A stretch of 64,000 bases of DNA from positions 1,116,001 to 1,180,000 of the forward strand of contig CP186339.1 in NCBI GenBank assembly GCA_049347715.1, read 5' to 3'. This document shows, one piece after another, positions 1-8,517 of this stretch. The DNA comes from Thalassotalea_B piscium_A (lineage in GTDB: Bacteria; Pseudomonadota; Gammaproteobacteria; Enterobacterales; Alteromonadaceae). The notes under the pieces are model-generated. The model was not told the origin of the DNA. It ran no database searches and saw only the letters and a list, made by a program, of their open reading frames with translations. Numbering within the stretch: position 1 is the first letter of the stretch; each line of letters begins with the position of its first letter. Both the position numbers and the translations under genes were made by a program.

Positions 1-36
1 AAATAGGTTTAATCGTCTTAAAGAAAATATCAGCAT

Positions 37-1635
37 TTAATTTTTGCTCACATTAGTAAAATCAATTCCACCGAAGGCTTTTAATACTTCACCCTTGACA
101 ATTTTTCTACGGGCTTGATAACGTTTTGAATGTGCTATAGGTATTAATGGCATGTCATCGGCTAATATTTCTAAAGCACTTTTATAAAAAGCTTTACGCT
201 TATTAATGTCTGTTGTCGCTAGTGCTTTTTGTAGTAAATCATCAAAGGCATCATTACACCAAAAGGTTCGGTTGTTTCCTGTCAGGGTAGATGCACAGCT
301 TAATAAAGGGGTAAAGAAATTGTCAGGATCAGGATGGTCGGCTGACCAACCAAGTAATACTGATTGATGTCGTCCTTTAGCGACTAAATCGAGGAATTTT
401 GACCATTCATAATCTCGGACAATATTAACTTTTATGTTTATTTTAGCAAGGTCTGCTTGTATCAACTTAGCCATAGTACGCGCATCTGGATTATAGGGTC
501 GCTGAACAGGCATTGCCCATAAATCCATCTCAAAGCCATTACTTAGGTTAGCTTGAGCAAGCAAAGATTTTGCTTTTTCTATAGAGTATTCAGGCGCGTG
601 AATAGTGTCATCATAAGCCCATGAGGTTTTTGGAATAATGGTTGATGCCTTATCAGCTTGTGAGAAATAAACCGTTTCTAATATGGCTTGTTTATTAATA
701 GCATGAGCAATTGCTTTTCGTACCAATTTATTATTAAACGGTGGAATTTTGGTATTGAATCCTAAATAGCCGATATTAAAAGAGGTTTTCTCATCTAACA
801 TTAAGTCTGGACGTTGATCTATTTTTTCATGTGCAATGGGGTAGGCAATAATATCGCATTCTTTTGCCAATAATTTAGTCAAGCGAGTATAACTGTTAGG
901 GGTAATATCAAATATTAGCTGTTTCATCGTTGAGTGATGACCCCAATAGTTTTCATGAGGAACATATTTTATATATGAACCTGCGCGATAAGTTTTTAGC
1001 TTGAAGGGTCCTGTACCTATAGGATTTGTATCTAGCTGACTTTCCTGATCAACAAGCAACAAATTATCGGCATACTCTTTGGAAAGAATTACGGCAAAAT
1101 CACTGGCTAAATTGGCAAGAATACTACTGTCAGCCCGTTTTAAATTAAATCTGACGGTATAATCATTAATTTTTTCAATTCCTTCAATTAAATCACCAAA
1201 TTCAACACTCTGGAAAAAGGGGAATTTGCCACCGGCGCTAATATAATAAGGATGTGTTGTATCAAGGATTCGTTCAAAACTAAAGATCACGTCATCGGCA
1301 TTAAGGGGGCGGGTTGGGGTAAAGTATGAGGTTTGATGAAATTGAACATTATGGCGTAGGTAAAAGGTCACTTTTTTACCATCTTTGGTGACATGCCAGG
1401 ACTTAGCCAATGAGGGAATTATTGTAATATTATCAGTGTCATAAGTAATTAGACGGTTATACAATTGATTAGAGGTAACATCTATGGTGACACCAGAAGT
1501 AACCGTTTGAGGATTAAAGCCTTCAGGAACCCCTTCACTACAGTAAACAATGCTTTCATTACTTAATGACATATCTTCATCATAACTGCAGCCGTAAAGC
1601 GACAATAATCCAAGGAATGCGATCAATAAGCGCAT
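37..1635 (-). CDS. sapA: SapA-like peptide ABC transporter substrate-binding lipoprotein
   Basis: A family-5 (oligopeptide/dipeptide type) extracellular solute-binding protein that would capture peptides for an ABC importer. From the chosen ATG the protein is 532 aa, close to SapA length. It begins with a short lipoprotein signal whose lipobox L-Y-G-C puts the lipid-modified Cys at residue 16, so it is probably anchored at the periplasmic face of a membrane. An in-frame ATG at 1671 adds 12 residues before this signal and overlaps nothing useful, so I prefer 1635. pspF lies directly upstream on the same strand, the arrangement seen in enterobacteria and vibrios, which supports SapA over generic DppA/OppA. 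The sapBCDF partners would lie beyond the left edge. Substrate is not readable from sequence. Confidence 0.85.
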   Translation of the reverse strand: MRLLIAFLGLLSLYGCSYDEDMSLSNESIVYCSEGVPEGFNPQTVTSGVTIDVTSNQLYNRLITYDTDNITIIPSLAKSWHVTKDGKKVTFYLRHNVQFHQTSYFTPTRPLNADDVIFSFERILDTTHPYYISAGGKFPFFQSVEFGDLIEGIEKINDYTVRFNLKRADSSILANLASDFAVILSKEYADNLLLVDQESQLDTNPIGTGPFKLKTYRAGSYIKYVPHENYWGHHSTMKQLIFDITPNSYTRLTKLLAKECDIIAYPIAHEKIDQRPDLMLDEKTSFNIGYLGFNTKIPPFNNKLVRKAIAHAINKQAILETVYFSQADKASTIIPKTSWAYDDTIHAPEYSIEKAKSLLAQANLSNGFEMDLWAMPVQRPYNPDARTMAKLIQADLAKINIKVNIVRDYEWSKFLDLVAKGRHQSVLLGWSADHPDPDNFFTPLLSCASTLTGNNRTFWCNDAFDDLLQKALATTDINKRKAFYKSALEILADDMPLIPIAHSKRYQARRKIVKGEVLKAFGGIDFTNVSKN

Positions 1636-1677
1636 TGTAGAACATTCTTTTACTGACAATAAAACGACCATTGGCGT

Positions 1678-2769
1678 TTACTCTTCTTCTATCGGACTCG
1701 AGTCTAACAAATTATATTTTTTTAAATAGCCTCGTAGTTGATGATAGGTCAATTCCAATGCTTCTGCTGTTTTCTTTTGATTATATTGACAATTTTCTAG
1801 TGCTAGCTGAATTAATTCTACTTCGTATTCTTGTGATAGTGATTTTAACGAAAGTGGGAACTCAAGTGTTTGTTTCGTAGAAACCTTCATTGCAGGGGTA
1901 GGCTCTGGAGCTAAACTTGGTTCACTAACCGCATTAGTTGTGACACTCACAACTCGATCTTGTGTTTTAACTCGTTGGCAAGGACGATAAGGAGAGTCAA
2001 ACGGATCAATAACTAACTCGTGCACAGGTAAATGAGGATTATTACTGCGGTACACACTACGCTCTACAACATTTTTTAATTCTCTGATATTACCGGGCCA
2101 ATGATATTCAAGCAAAGCACGTTTAGCTTTTTCAGTGAAGCCACTAAATAGTTCAAATTCGAGTTCGCGTGCCATATTGATAGCAAAATGTTCTGCGAGC
2201 ATCATAATATCTTCGACTCGTTCTCTTAAAGGTGGAAGAGTAATTACATCAAATGCGAGCCTGTCGAGTAAATCTGCTCTAAATTCACCGGCTTCTGCCA
2301 TAGAGGGGAGATCTTCATTAGTTGCTGCAACTAAACGGGCATTGGTTTTTAAACTTCTAGAACCCCCCACTCGTTCATATTCGCCGTATTCAACAACACG
2401 TAATAATTTTTCTTGTATCAAACCACTTGTATTCGCTATTTCATCTAAGAATAGCGTACCTTTATCCGCGCGTTCAAAACGACCTTCGTGACGTTTGTTC
2501 GCGCCAGTAAATGCACCACTTTCATAGCCAAATAGTTCACTTTCAAGTAAGTTCTCATTTAGGGCGGCGCAATTTAACTTTAAATAATTTTGATCCCAGC
2601 GTTTTGATAAGTAATGAAGGCGAGCGGCGACAAGTTCTTTACCTGTTCCACGCTCCCCTATAATAAGGACGGGTTTACTTAATGGAGCCACTTGCGATAT
2701 TTGCTCTAATACTTCGAGAAAACTGTTTGATTGACCGATTAGATTATCTTGTTGACTGAAGCGTGACAT
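1678..2769 (-). CDS. pspF: PspF, sigma-54 enhancer-binding activator of the psp operon
   Basis: A 363-aa AAA+ activator with no N-terminal receiver or sensor domain, as usual for PspF, which is controlled by binding PspA. Visible motifs are Walker A GERGTGKE (residues 38-45), the sigma-54-contacting GAFTGA loop (85-90), Walker B GTLFLDE (104-110), a WPGNIREL segment, and a C-terminal Fis-type helix-turn-helix around residues 335-355. It is divergent from pspA across a 191-bp region containing a sigma-54-like promoter. The sapA-like gene begins right after its stop. All residues needed for ATP-driven open-complex formation appear intact. Confidence 0.96.
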   Translation of the reverse strand: MSRFSQQDNLIGQSNSFLEVLEQISQVAPLSKPVLIIGERGTGKELVAARLHYLSKRWDQNYLKLNCAALNENLLESELFGYESGAFTGANKRHEGRFERADKGTLFLDEIANTSGLIQEKLLRVVEYGEYERVGGSRSLKTNARLVAATNEDLPSMAEAGEFRADLLDRLAFDVITLPPLRERVEDIMMLAEHFAINMARELEFELFSGFTEKAKRALLEYHWPGNIRELKNVVERSVYRSNNPHLPVHELVIDPFDSPYRPCQRVKTQDRVVSVTTNAVSEPSLAPEPTPAMKVSTKQTLEFPLSLKSLSQEYEVELIQLALENCQYNQKKTAEALELTYHQLRGYLKKYNLLDSSPIEEE

Positions 2770-2894
2770 GCTTGACCTAATTATTAGTATATTTCACTAA
2801 CAAATAGTGTATTTTATTACTCGCCTAGATTGAAGTGTTTTTTTAAAATAAAATAAAGTGAATTAAAACAATAGATTATTAAATATATTAAACT

Positions 2895-2909
2895 TGGCTT
2901 AAAACATGA
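2895..2909 (+). promoter_or_regulatory. Candidate sigma-54 promoter of pspABC
   Basis: TGGC at 2895-2898 and TG at 2907-2908 have the same spacing as the -24/-12 elements of the Escherichia coli pspA promoter. The predicted start is near 2920, about 40 bases before the pspA ATG. The -12 element is weak (TGA, not TTGCA). The position between pspF and pspA is what the known regulation requires. Confidence 0.6.
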
Positions 2910-2960
2910 ATAGTAAAGTATAACCACTGACAAGTTTATTATTTTATAGAGGAAGAAGTT

Positions 2961-3632
2961 ATGGGTGTTTTTTCAAGGTTTACCGATATTATTAACTCTA
3001 ATATCAATAACTTATTAGATAAAGCTGAAGATCCAGCAAAAATGGTTCGTCTTATTATACAAGAGATGGAAGATACATTGGTAGAAGTTCGTTCTTCATC
3101 AGCTAAAACGCTGGCGGATAAAAAAGAATTAACGCGTCAAGCATCGCGTTTTGAACAAGAAGCTGAACAATGGCAAGAAAAAGCTGAGCTGGCTTTAAGT
3201 AAAGACCGTGAAGACTTAGCAAGAGCTGCTCTTGTTGAAAAGAAAAAATGTGTTGAAAGTTCGGCATCATTAATTGATGAATTATCACATGTTGATGAGC
3301 ACATCACTAAATTGCAAGATGAAATATCACAATTGCAAGACAAGTTAGCTGATGCAAAAGCTCGCCAAAAAGCTATTATCATGCGAGAAAAAACGGCAAG
3401 TTCACGTTTGAAGGTTAAACGTAATATCGATAGTGATAAAGTAAACGATGCATTAAGTCGATTTGATAGCTATGAACGTAAAATTGATGATTTAGAAGCA
3501 CAGGTTGAATCTTATGATTTAGGTAGTAAATCTTTAGCGGATGAAATTGCAGAATTAGAAGGTGATGAGCATATTGATGATGAATTAGCGCAATTAAAAG
3601 CTACAATGAAGTCTAATAAAAAGGCTAAATAA
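2961..3632 (+). CDS. pspA: Phage shock protein A (PspA/IM30 family)
   Basis: A 223-aa, almost wholly helical coiled-coil protein of the PspA/IM30 (ESCRT-III-like) family. It starts with the typical amphipathic N-terminus (MGVFSRFTDIINSNINNLL), followed by the conserved EDPAKMVRLIIQEMEDTL segment. In the family it binds and stabilises damaged inner membrane and, when free, inhibits PspF. A strong AGAGGAAG ribosome-binding site precedes the ATG. It is the first gene of a pspA-pspB-pspC operon, and length and composition match the E. coli protein (222 aa). Confidence 0.97.
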   Translation: MGVFSRFTDIINSNINNLLDKAEDPAKMVRLIIQEMEDTLVEVRSSSAKTLADKKELTRQASRFEQEAEQWQEKAELALSKDREDLARAALVEKKKCVESSASLIDELSHVDEHITKLQDEISQLQDKLADAKARQKAIIMREKTASSRLKVKRNIDSDKVNDALSRFDSYERKIDDLEAQVESYDLGSKSLADEIAELEGDEHIDDELAQLKATMKSNKKAK

Positions 3633-3662
3633 ACTTTAAAGCGCGAATTTAGGAGAAAAACT

Positions 3663-3890
3663 ATGGAAGAGATATTAATCGTTCCAGTGATCATCTTTAT
3701 GTTAGTTGTGGCACCTATTTGGCTGATTTTACACTATCGTAGTAAGAAGCAGATTAGCCAAGGGTTTTCTGAGGAAGATTTTCATCAACTATCCGAGTTA
3801 TCTGAGTTAGCAGATAAAATGGCTGATAGAATTAAAACATTAGAAGCCATTTTAGATGCGGAGACACCTGATTGGAGAACTAAATTATGA
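3663..3890 (+). CDS. pspB: Phage shock protein B
   Basis: A 75-aa inner-membrane protein with one N-terminal transmembrane helix (residues about 5-25) and a cytoplasmic coiled coil. It ends with the family tail DRIKTLEAILDAETPDWR. PspB works with PspC to sense membrane stress and draw PspA away from PspF. Its last four bases overlap the start of pspC (ATGA), indicating translational coupling. AGGAG lies just upstream of the start. Confidence 0.95.
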   Translation: MEEILIVPVIIFMLVVAPIWLILHYRSKKQISQGFSEEDFHQLSELSELADKMADRIKTLEAILDAETPDWRTKL

Positions 3891-4333
3891 CCAATAACCG
3901 TCGAGGTGAATTGTTTCGTATTCCAGGTAAAGGCAAAGTAGCAGGCGTATGTGCTGGTATTGCTGATTACTTCGGCTGGGAGCCCTGGTTAGTTAGGATT
4001 TTGGTTGTCTCAGGTGTTTTATTAGGTATGGGCTGGTTTGTTGTTATTTACATTGCAGGCTGGTTTATATTAGATAAAAAGCCGGTAAAAAATGACAATA
4101 TGGCTGACAAAAATACGAGTCAATATGGACACAATCACGCGTCAAAATCTGATGATTTTGTCAGTGAGTCTATCAAGGTTAAATCACGTATTTGGCAGGC
4201 AGGGGAGCCACCACAACAAGCTTTTAAAGATATTACGTTAAAATTTAAATCTTTAGAAAAAGAGTTACAGAAAATTGAGCGTTATGTTACATCACCTGAA
4301 TTTACGGTATCACGCGAAATTAATAAACTGTAA
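3887..4333 (+). CDS. pspC: Phage shock protein C
   Basis: A 148-aa PspC-domain protein. Residues about 8-60 carry the conserved GKVAGVCAGIADYFG segment, followed by a glycine-rich transmembrane helix. A cytoplasmic or periplasmic tail ends in a coiled-coil motif (IERYVTSPEF...REINKL). It senses envelope stress with PspB. It overlaps pspB by four bases and is followed by an intrinsic terminator, so the operon appears to be pspABC only, with no pspD or pspE. The C-terminal motif recurs in the unlinked 80-aa protein at 49578-49820. Confidence 0.95.
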   Translation: MTNNRRGELFRIPGKGKVAGVCAGIADYFGWEPWLVRILVVSGVLLGMGWFVVIYIAGWFILDKKPVKNDNMADKNTSQYGHNHASKSDDFVSESIKVKSRIWQAGEPPQQAFKDITLKFKSLEKELQKIERYVTSPEFTVSREINKL

Positions 4334-4356
4334 CTACTTAGGTGAACAATCGAATT

Positions 4357-4380
4357 AAAGCGGCATTAGCCGCTTTTTTA
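4357..4380 (+). terminator. Intrinsic terminator after pspABC
   Basis: An 8-bp perfect stem AAAGCGGC / GCCGCTTT with an ATTA loop, running into a T-tract. It separates pspABC from ycjX-ycjF, so the latter probably needs its own promoter or read-through. Confidence 0.85.
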
Positions 4381-4490
4381 TTCGCTTAATTTCAGCTAAA
4401 ACGCTGTTATATTTTCATAAAAGTCGATATTATTTAAAGCAATAGCCTTAAGACAATTAAAAAGTCTAAGATCAAAAATGGATTATTACC

Positions 4491-5921
4491 TTGGCGTTAA
4501 TCTCTAAGCAAAAAATTGAAAAATTAAAACGCAAAGCAACTGATATTGTTAATCGAACATTTGATCAGCACATTAACCTTGCTGTTACCGGGTTAAGTCG
4601 TAGTGGTAAAACCGCTTTTATCACAAGCTTTGTTAATCAACTGATTACCGAGGGTAGTCACTCTCAATTAGGGTTTTTTAATGTGGTTCATCAGGGCAAT
4701 TTTATCGCCGCCAAACGAGTTCCCCAAAAGAATTTGCATATTGGTCGCTTTGAATATGATAAAGCAATGGAAGCTTTTAGTGAGCATCCACCTAGCTGGC
4801 CAGAACCAACCAATGGCATTAGTGAGTTACGCTTAGCGTTAAGGTATCAGCCACAAGATAGCTTTATTAAGTATGCAACAGATACTGTGACCTTAACCAT
4901 AGACATCACTGATTATCCAGGGGAATGGTTATTAGACTTGCCCATTTTAAATTTAACTTATGAAGAATGGTCAGAATTCACAACAGAGCTGCTCAATAGT
5001 GCTCCCCGGGCGCCTTATGCCCAAGCCTTTTTAGACAAAGTTAATCAGTTGGATCCTTTAGCGCCTGTGGATGAACAACTCCTTGCTGATTTAGCCCATG
5101 ATTACACCAATTTATTGATGATATTTCGTCATAAACTTGGCTTGTCAGTTATTCAACCGGGACGATTTATTTTACCAGGAGAATTAGCTGATGCGCCTAT
5201 TTTACAATTTTTTCCCTTTACGAATTTTAATCAGTTAGATAAGGATACTTATCAAAACGCAACCGACGATAGTTTAATTGGAATGTTGAGGGCGCGTTAT
5301 ATTGAATATAAAGAACGCGTAGTTCGGAAGTTTTATCAAGATCATTTTATTCATTTTGATCGACAAATTGTATTGGCTGACTGTTTAACACCGCTTAATA
5401 ATGGCCCTGATAGTTTTCAAGATTTAACACAAGCGATTAACATGATCATGGAAAGCTTTAACTATGGTCAATCCAGTTTATTTAGGCGTTTGTTTTCACC
5501 GCGTATTGATAAATTGTTATTCGCCGCAACTAAAGCTGACCATATCACGCCTGAGCAGCACAGTAATTTAACGTCGTTGCTCAATCAATTGGTGTATAAA
5601 ACCAAACACGAATTAAGTTTTGACGATATTGAAATGAAAACCTTAGCGATAGCGTCGGTGAAATCTACTAATGTTGGTAAGGCGAAACATCAAGGAGAAG
5701 ATATTCCAGTGATACAGGGAAATAGAGCGAGTGATGGCAAACTTATTACATTATTTCCTGGTGCTGTTCCTAATAAGTTACCTCAAGCTGATTATTGGCA
5801 AAATAATCAGTTCAATTTTATTGGTTTTTCACCTTTAGAACGCGTCAGTAGTCATGAGAGTTTGCCGCATTTACGTATGGACCAAGTGCTACAATTTTTG
5901 TTGGGAGATAAAATAAAATGA
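4491..5921 (+). CDS. ycjX: YcjX family P-loop protein (DUF463)
   Basis: A 476-aa nucleotide-binding protein of the YcjX family, which in many gammaproteobacteria is co-regulated with the psp operon. A phosphate-binding loop GLSRSGKT sits at residues 34-41. The downstream DITDYPGEW segment (about residues 143-151) resembles a GTPase switch region. The start codon is TTG at 4491; no in-frame ATG or GTG lies between an upstream stop and the conserved LAVTGLSRSGKT. A short out-of-frame ORF (4478-4507) overlaps this start. The stop overlaps the ycjF start (ATGA). Molecular function is not established; a role in membrane-stress adaptation is inferred from family context. Confidence 0.92.
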   Translation: MALISKQKIEKLKRKATDIVNRTFDQHINLAVTGLSRSGKTAFITSFVNQLITEGSHSQLGFFNVVHQGNFIAAKRVPQKNLHIGRFEYDKAMEAFSEHPPSWPEPTNGISELRLALRYQPQDSFIKYATDTVTLTIDITDYPGEWLLDLPILNLTYEEWSEFTTELLNSAPRAPYAQAFLDKVNQLDPLAPVDEQLLADLAHDYTNLLMIFRHKLGLSVIQPGRFILPGELADAPILQFFPFTNFNQLDKDTYQNATDDSLIGMLRARYIEYKERVVRKFYQDHFIHFDRQIVLADCLTPLNNGPDSFQDLTQAINMIMESFNYGQSSLFRRLFSPRIDKLLFAATKADHITPEQHSNLTSLLNQLVYKTKHELSFDDIEMKTLAIASVKSTNVGKAKHQGEDIPVIQGNRASDGKLITLFPGAVPNKLPQADYWQNNQFNFIGFSPLERVSSHESLPHLRMDQVLQFLLGDKIK

Positions 5922-6940
5922 GTGAAGAAAAAACAAAATACCAACAACAAATTTTATTTGAAGAGCTAGGTCAAAAAACAAAAGAATTACCTATTACCCA
6001 AGAACAGGTTGTGATTGAAAACTCACAATGGCAAGCGCAAGACGATGAGGTTGATGAAATAGTAATTACGCCTTTAGAAGAAAGTAAACCCAATTGGTTG
6101 TGGCGCACTACAGCACTGGTTTTTTCTGGACTTTTAGTTTATGAAACAGTGGACTTTTTTATTCAAGGTTTTCAGCAAAGCCCATTTATTACCAGTATTT
6201 ATGCAACATTACTTGGGCTTGTATCAATTATTGCAAGTGGCTATGTACTGAGAGAATACCGAGGATTAAGACAATATAAACAACGCCAATGTTTACAAGA
6301 GCAAGCGCAAAAAATTTATCAAGAAGAAACCATTAATACGGCTCAAGAGTTATGCCAAAAAATTAGCGATCAATTACCCTGTGACGTTTTAAGTGAGCAA
6401 GCGCAGCCTTGGTCAAGTGAAGAGTATAAAGAATTAACAGATAAAGAATTATTAACCTTATATTCTAGGCAAGTGTTATCTATTGTTGATCAAAAAGCTT
6501 TGGATAAAATTAGTAAACATTCCACTGAGGCAGCTGTTTTAGTAGCGCTCAGTCCAATTGCTATTTTAGATATGCTGCTAATGCTGTGGCGTAATACCAA
6601 AATGATCAATGAAATAGCGGCACTTTATGGCATGAAAATGAGTTATTGGAGCCGAATTAAGTTAATTAAACAAACCTTTAAAAATATGGTTTATGCTGGC
6701 GCGAGTGAATTAATTACCGACATAGGCGCTGATTTACTCGGTGCAGATATGTTAGCTAAATTGTCTGGTCGTTTAGCTCAAGGCTTGGGGGCAGGCATGT
6801 TAACGGCTCGCCTAGGGTTAAAAGCAATGCAAGTATGTCGCCCGGTACCTTATCAAGATACACCTCCTAAATTAAAAGAAGTACGAGCTAAGGTGATAGG
6901 GCAAATTAAAGCCTTGTTGAGCAAAAAGTCAGTTAGCTAA
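5918..6940 (+). CDS. ycjF: YcjF family membrane protein (DUF697)
   Basis: A 340-aa inner-membrane protein. A charged cytoplasmic N-terminus of about 60 residues is followed by two transmembrane helices (about 63-83 and 91-110). A long soluble region follows, and then a glycine-rich hydrophobic DUF697 domain (roughly 190-300) ending in MLTARLGLKAM. The start overlaps the ycjX stop by four bases, so the two are translationally coupled. No enzyme motif is visible. The usual YcjX-YcjF pairing supports the call. Confidence 0.92.
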   Translation: MSEEKTKYQQQILFEELGQKTKELPITQEQVVIENSQWQAQDDEVDEIVITPLEESKPNWLWRTTALVFSGLLVYETVDFFIQGFQQSPFITSIYATLLGLVSIIASGYVLREYRGLRQYKQRQCLQEQAQKIYQEETINTAQELCQKISDQLPCDVLSEQAQPWSSEEYKELTDKELLTLYSRQVLSIVDQKALDKISKHSTEAAVLVALSPIAILDMLLMLWRNTKMINEIAALYGMKMSYWSRIKLIKQTFKNMVYAGASELITDIGADLLGADMLAKLSGRLAQGLGAGMLTARLGLKAMQVCRPVPYQDTPPKLKEVRAKVIGQIKALLSKKSVS

Positions 6941-7009
6941 TGCAGTAACTTTGCTTTTATCAATATAAACCATAATAATCAATGAGTTGCACTAACTTAC
7001 CTCCTCAAG

Positions 7010-7027
7010 TGTAACTCTTTTGATACA
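7010..7027 (+). promoter_or_regulatory. Candidate TyrR box upstream of phhA
   Basis: TGTAAC-TCTTTT-GATACA fits the TyrR consensus TGTAAA-N6-TTTACA, including the key G and C separated by 14 bases. A TATAAT hexamer lies at 7076-7081, which would place the box near -69, a position suited to activation. The left half is also part of a larger inverted repeat GTGTAA-N14-TTACAC (7009-7034). Confidence 0.6.
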
Positions 7028-7185
7028 ATTACACCAATAGTTCAAAAAATATCCGATTTTCTGCTAGTGCAATTTTATAATAACTCAGTCTATTATAGTA
7101 ACTAATGTGACAAATTTGTTTGTGTCTCAAGTAAAATAAGTCTATCCCAATAAATTTATAAATAATAAATGGGAAGATAAATGTT

Positions 7186-7201
7186 AATGAGTTAACTCAT
7201 T
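7186..7201. promoter_or_regulatory. 16-bp perfect palindrome just upstream of phhA
   Basis: AATGAGTTAACTCATT is a perfect palindrome ending 26 bases before the phhA ATG. It could be an operator or a 5'-leader hairpin. I do not recognise the protein that would bind it. Confidence 0.5.
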
Positions 7202-7227
7202 GAGTACTGAATTAGAAGGATAAACCT

Positions 7228-8040
7228 ATGGCAAAGGCAACTAAATATGTTTCACGGGTTGCAGATGAAAACGGTGTCATTGACTGGAGTGATGAAGAAA
7301 ACAGTATATGGCAAACCTTAATCACACGGCAATTAGCAAATATTAAAAATACGGCATGCGATGAGTACAATGACGGGCTTGCCAAATTAAATTTACCAAC
7401 AGATCGTATTCCTCAACTTGAAGATGTCAGTAAAGTATTGCGTGCAACAACCGGCTGGGAATGTGCTCCTGTTCCAGCATTGATTGGTTTTGGCGAATTT
7501 TTTCGCTTACTATCAGAAAGAAAGTTTCCGGTAGCAACCTTTATCAGAACAAGGGATGAATTAGACTATTTGCAAGAACCTGATATTTTCCATGAAATTT
7601 TTGGTCATTGTCCCTTATTAACTAATTCATCTTTTGCTGATTATACTCAAGCTTATGGTCAAATGGGATTGAACGCGAGCAAAGAGCAGCGTGTATTTTT
7701 AGCGCGATTATATTGGTTTACCGTTGAATTTGGCTTACTTGAAACAGCTAAAGGACTACGTGTTTATGGTGGGGGTATTATTTCATCACCGAGTGAAACG
7801 GAATATGCATTAACAAGTAAAGAGGTAGAACGGAAACAATTAAACGTATTAGATGTGTTAAGAACCCCTTATCGTATCGATATTATGCAACCTATATATT
7901 ATACCTTAACAAAAGTGAGTGACTTGGACGATATTAGAAAGTATGAAGTCGAAGATATTTTAGCCTTTGTTGAGCAAGCAAAATCGTTAGGCTTACATCC
8001 AGCCAAATTTCCACCTAAAGAAGAAAAAATAGCTAGTTAA
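7228..8040 (+). CDS. phhA: Phenylalanine 4-monooxygenase (phenylalanine hydroxylase)
   Basis: Converts L-phenylalanine to L-tyrosine using O2 and tetrahydropterin, the first step of phenylalanine catabolism. The 270-aa length matches monomeric bacterial phenylalanine hydroxylases, which lack the ACT regulatory domain of animal enzymes. The iron-binding 2-His-1-Glu triad is visible: HEIFGH gives His122 and His127, and WFTVEFG gives Glu167. A GAAGGATAA ribosome-binding region precedes the ATG. phhB follows after 10 bases, so the two should be co-transcribed. TyrR control is suggested by the box at 7010-7027. Confidence 0.97.
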   Translation: MAKATKYVSRVADENGVIDWSDEENSIWQTLITRQLANIKNTACDEYNDGLAKLNLPTDRIPQLEDVSKVLRATTGWECAPVPALIGFGEFFRLLSERKFPVATFIRTRDELDYLQEPDIFHEIFGHCPLLTNSSFADYTQAYGQMGLNASKEQRVFLARLYWFTVEFGLLETAKGLRVYGGGIISSPSETEYALTSKEVERKQLNVLDVLRTPYRIDIMQPIYYTLTKVSDLDDIRKYEVEDILAFVEQAKSLGLHPAKFPPKEEKIAS

Positions 8041-8050
8041 GGAATGAATT

Positions 8051-8386
8051 ATGTCAGAATTATCAACTCAAAAATGTGAAGCATGTCATGTTGATGCACC
8101 TAAGGTTAGTGATGAAGAATTACATCAATTAATGTCGCAGTTACCTGATTGGGTACCTGAAGTAAGAGACGGCATTATGATGTTAGAACGCATTTATACG
8201 TTTAAAAACTATAAACTTGCTTGGGCATTTGCTAATAAAGTGTCGGAATTAGCAGAAGCTGAATTTCATCACCCTGCTATTTTATTAGAATGGGGAAAGG
8301 TGACAGTAACATGGTGGACCCATGCTATTAAAGGCTTACACAAGAATGATTTTATTTGCGCAGCTAAAACAGATCAGCTTCTGTAA
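8051..8386 (+). CDS. phhB: Pterin-4a-carbinolamine dehydratase
   Basis: Dehydrates the 4a-hydroxytetrahydropterin made by PhhA so the cofactor can be recycled. The 111-aa protein carries the family signature EFHHPAILLEWGKVTVTWWTH (given here as EFHHP...VTVTWWTH, residues about 75-95) with the catalytic His pair. It also has the N-terminal CEACHVDAP motif common in bacterial PhhB. It sits 10 bases after phhA and is followed by an intrinsic terminator. Confidence 0.96.
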   Translation: MSELSTQKCEACHVDAPKVSDEELHQLMSQLPDWVPEVRDGIMMLERIYTFKNYKLAWAFANKVSELAEAEFHHPAILLEWGKVTVTWWTHAIKGLHKNDFICAAKTDQLL

Positions 8387-8408
8387 TATTTACTTACACA
8401 CATTAGAC

Positions 8409-8438
8409 AAGCCTCCTATCCTAGGGGGCTTTTTTTTA
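8409..8438 (+). terminator. Intrinsic terminator after phhAB
   Basis: A stem AGCCTCC / GGGGGCT with a 7-base loop followed by eight T residues, between phhB and tyrR. It makes phhAB and tyrR separate transcription units. Confidence 0.85.
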
Positions 8439-8439
8439 T

Positions 8440-8479
8440 TGTAACTATTAGTTTACAATAGGCGAAGTTAAATTATACC
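8440..8479 (+). promoter_or_regulatory. TyrR box overlapping the tyrR promoter
   Basis: TGTAAC-TATTAG-TTTACA (8440-8457) matches the 18-bp TyrR consensus with one mismatch. Its right half, TTTACA (8452-8457), can serve as a -35 element. It lies 16 bases from TATACC (8474-8479) as the -10. Overlap of box and -35 predicts autorepression, as known for E. coli tyrR. Confidence 0.75.
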
Positions 8480-8517
8480 AATTGGTATTCTTGTTATTTG
8501 TTGTAAGAGGATTCGTC

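Noticed and set aside
1671..1880. Plus-strand 69-codon frame
   Set aside because: Antisense to the 3' end of pspF; a shadow frame.
8482..8517. Longer N-terminus for TyrR
   Set aside because: It adds hydrophobic residues before the conserved MRLE start and lacks a ribosome-binding site as good as AAGAGG at the chosen ATG.
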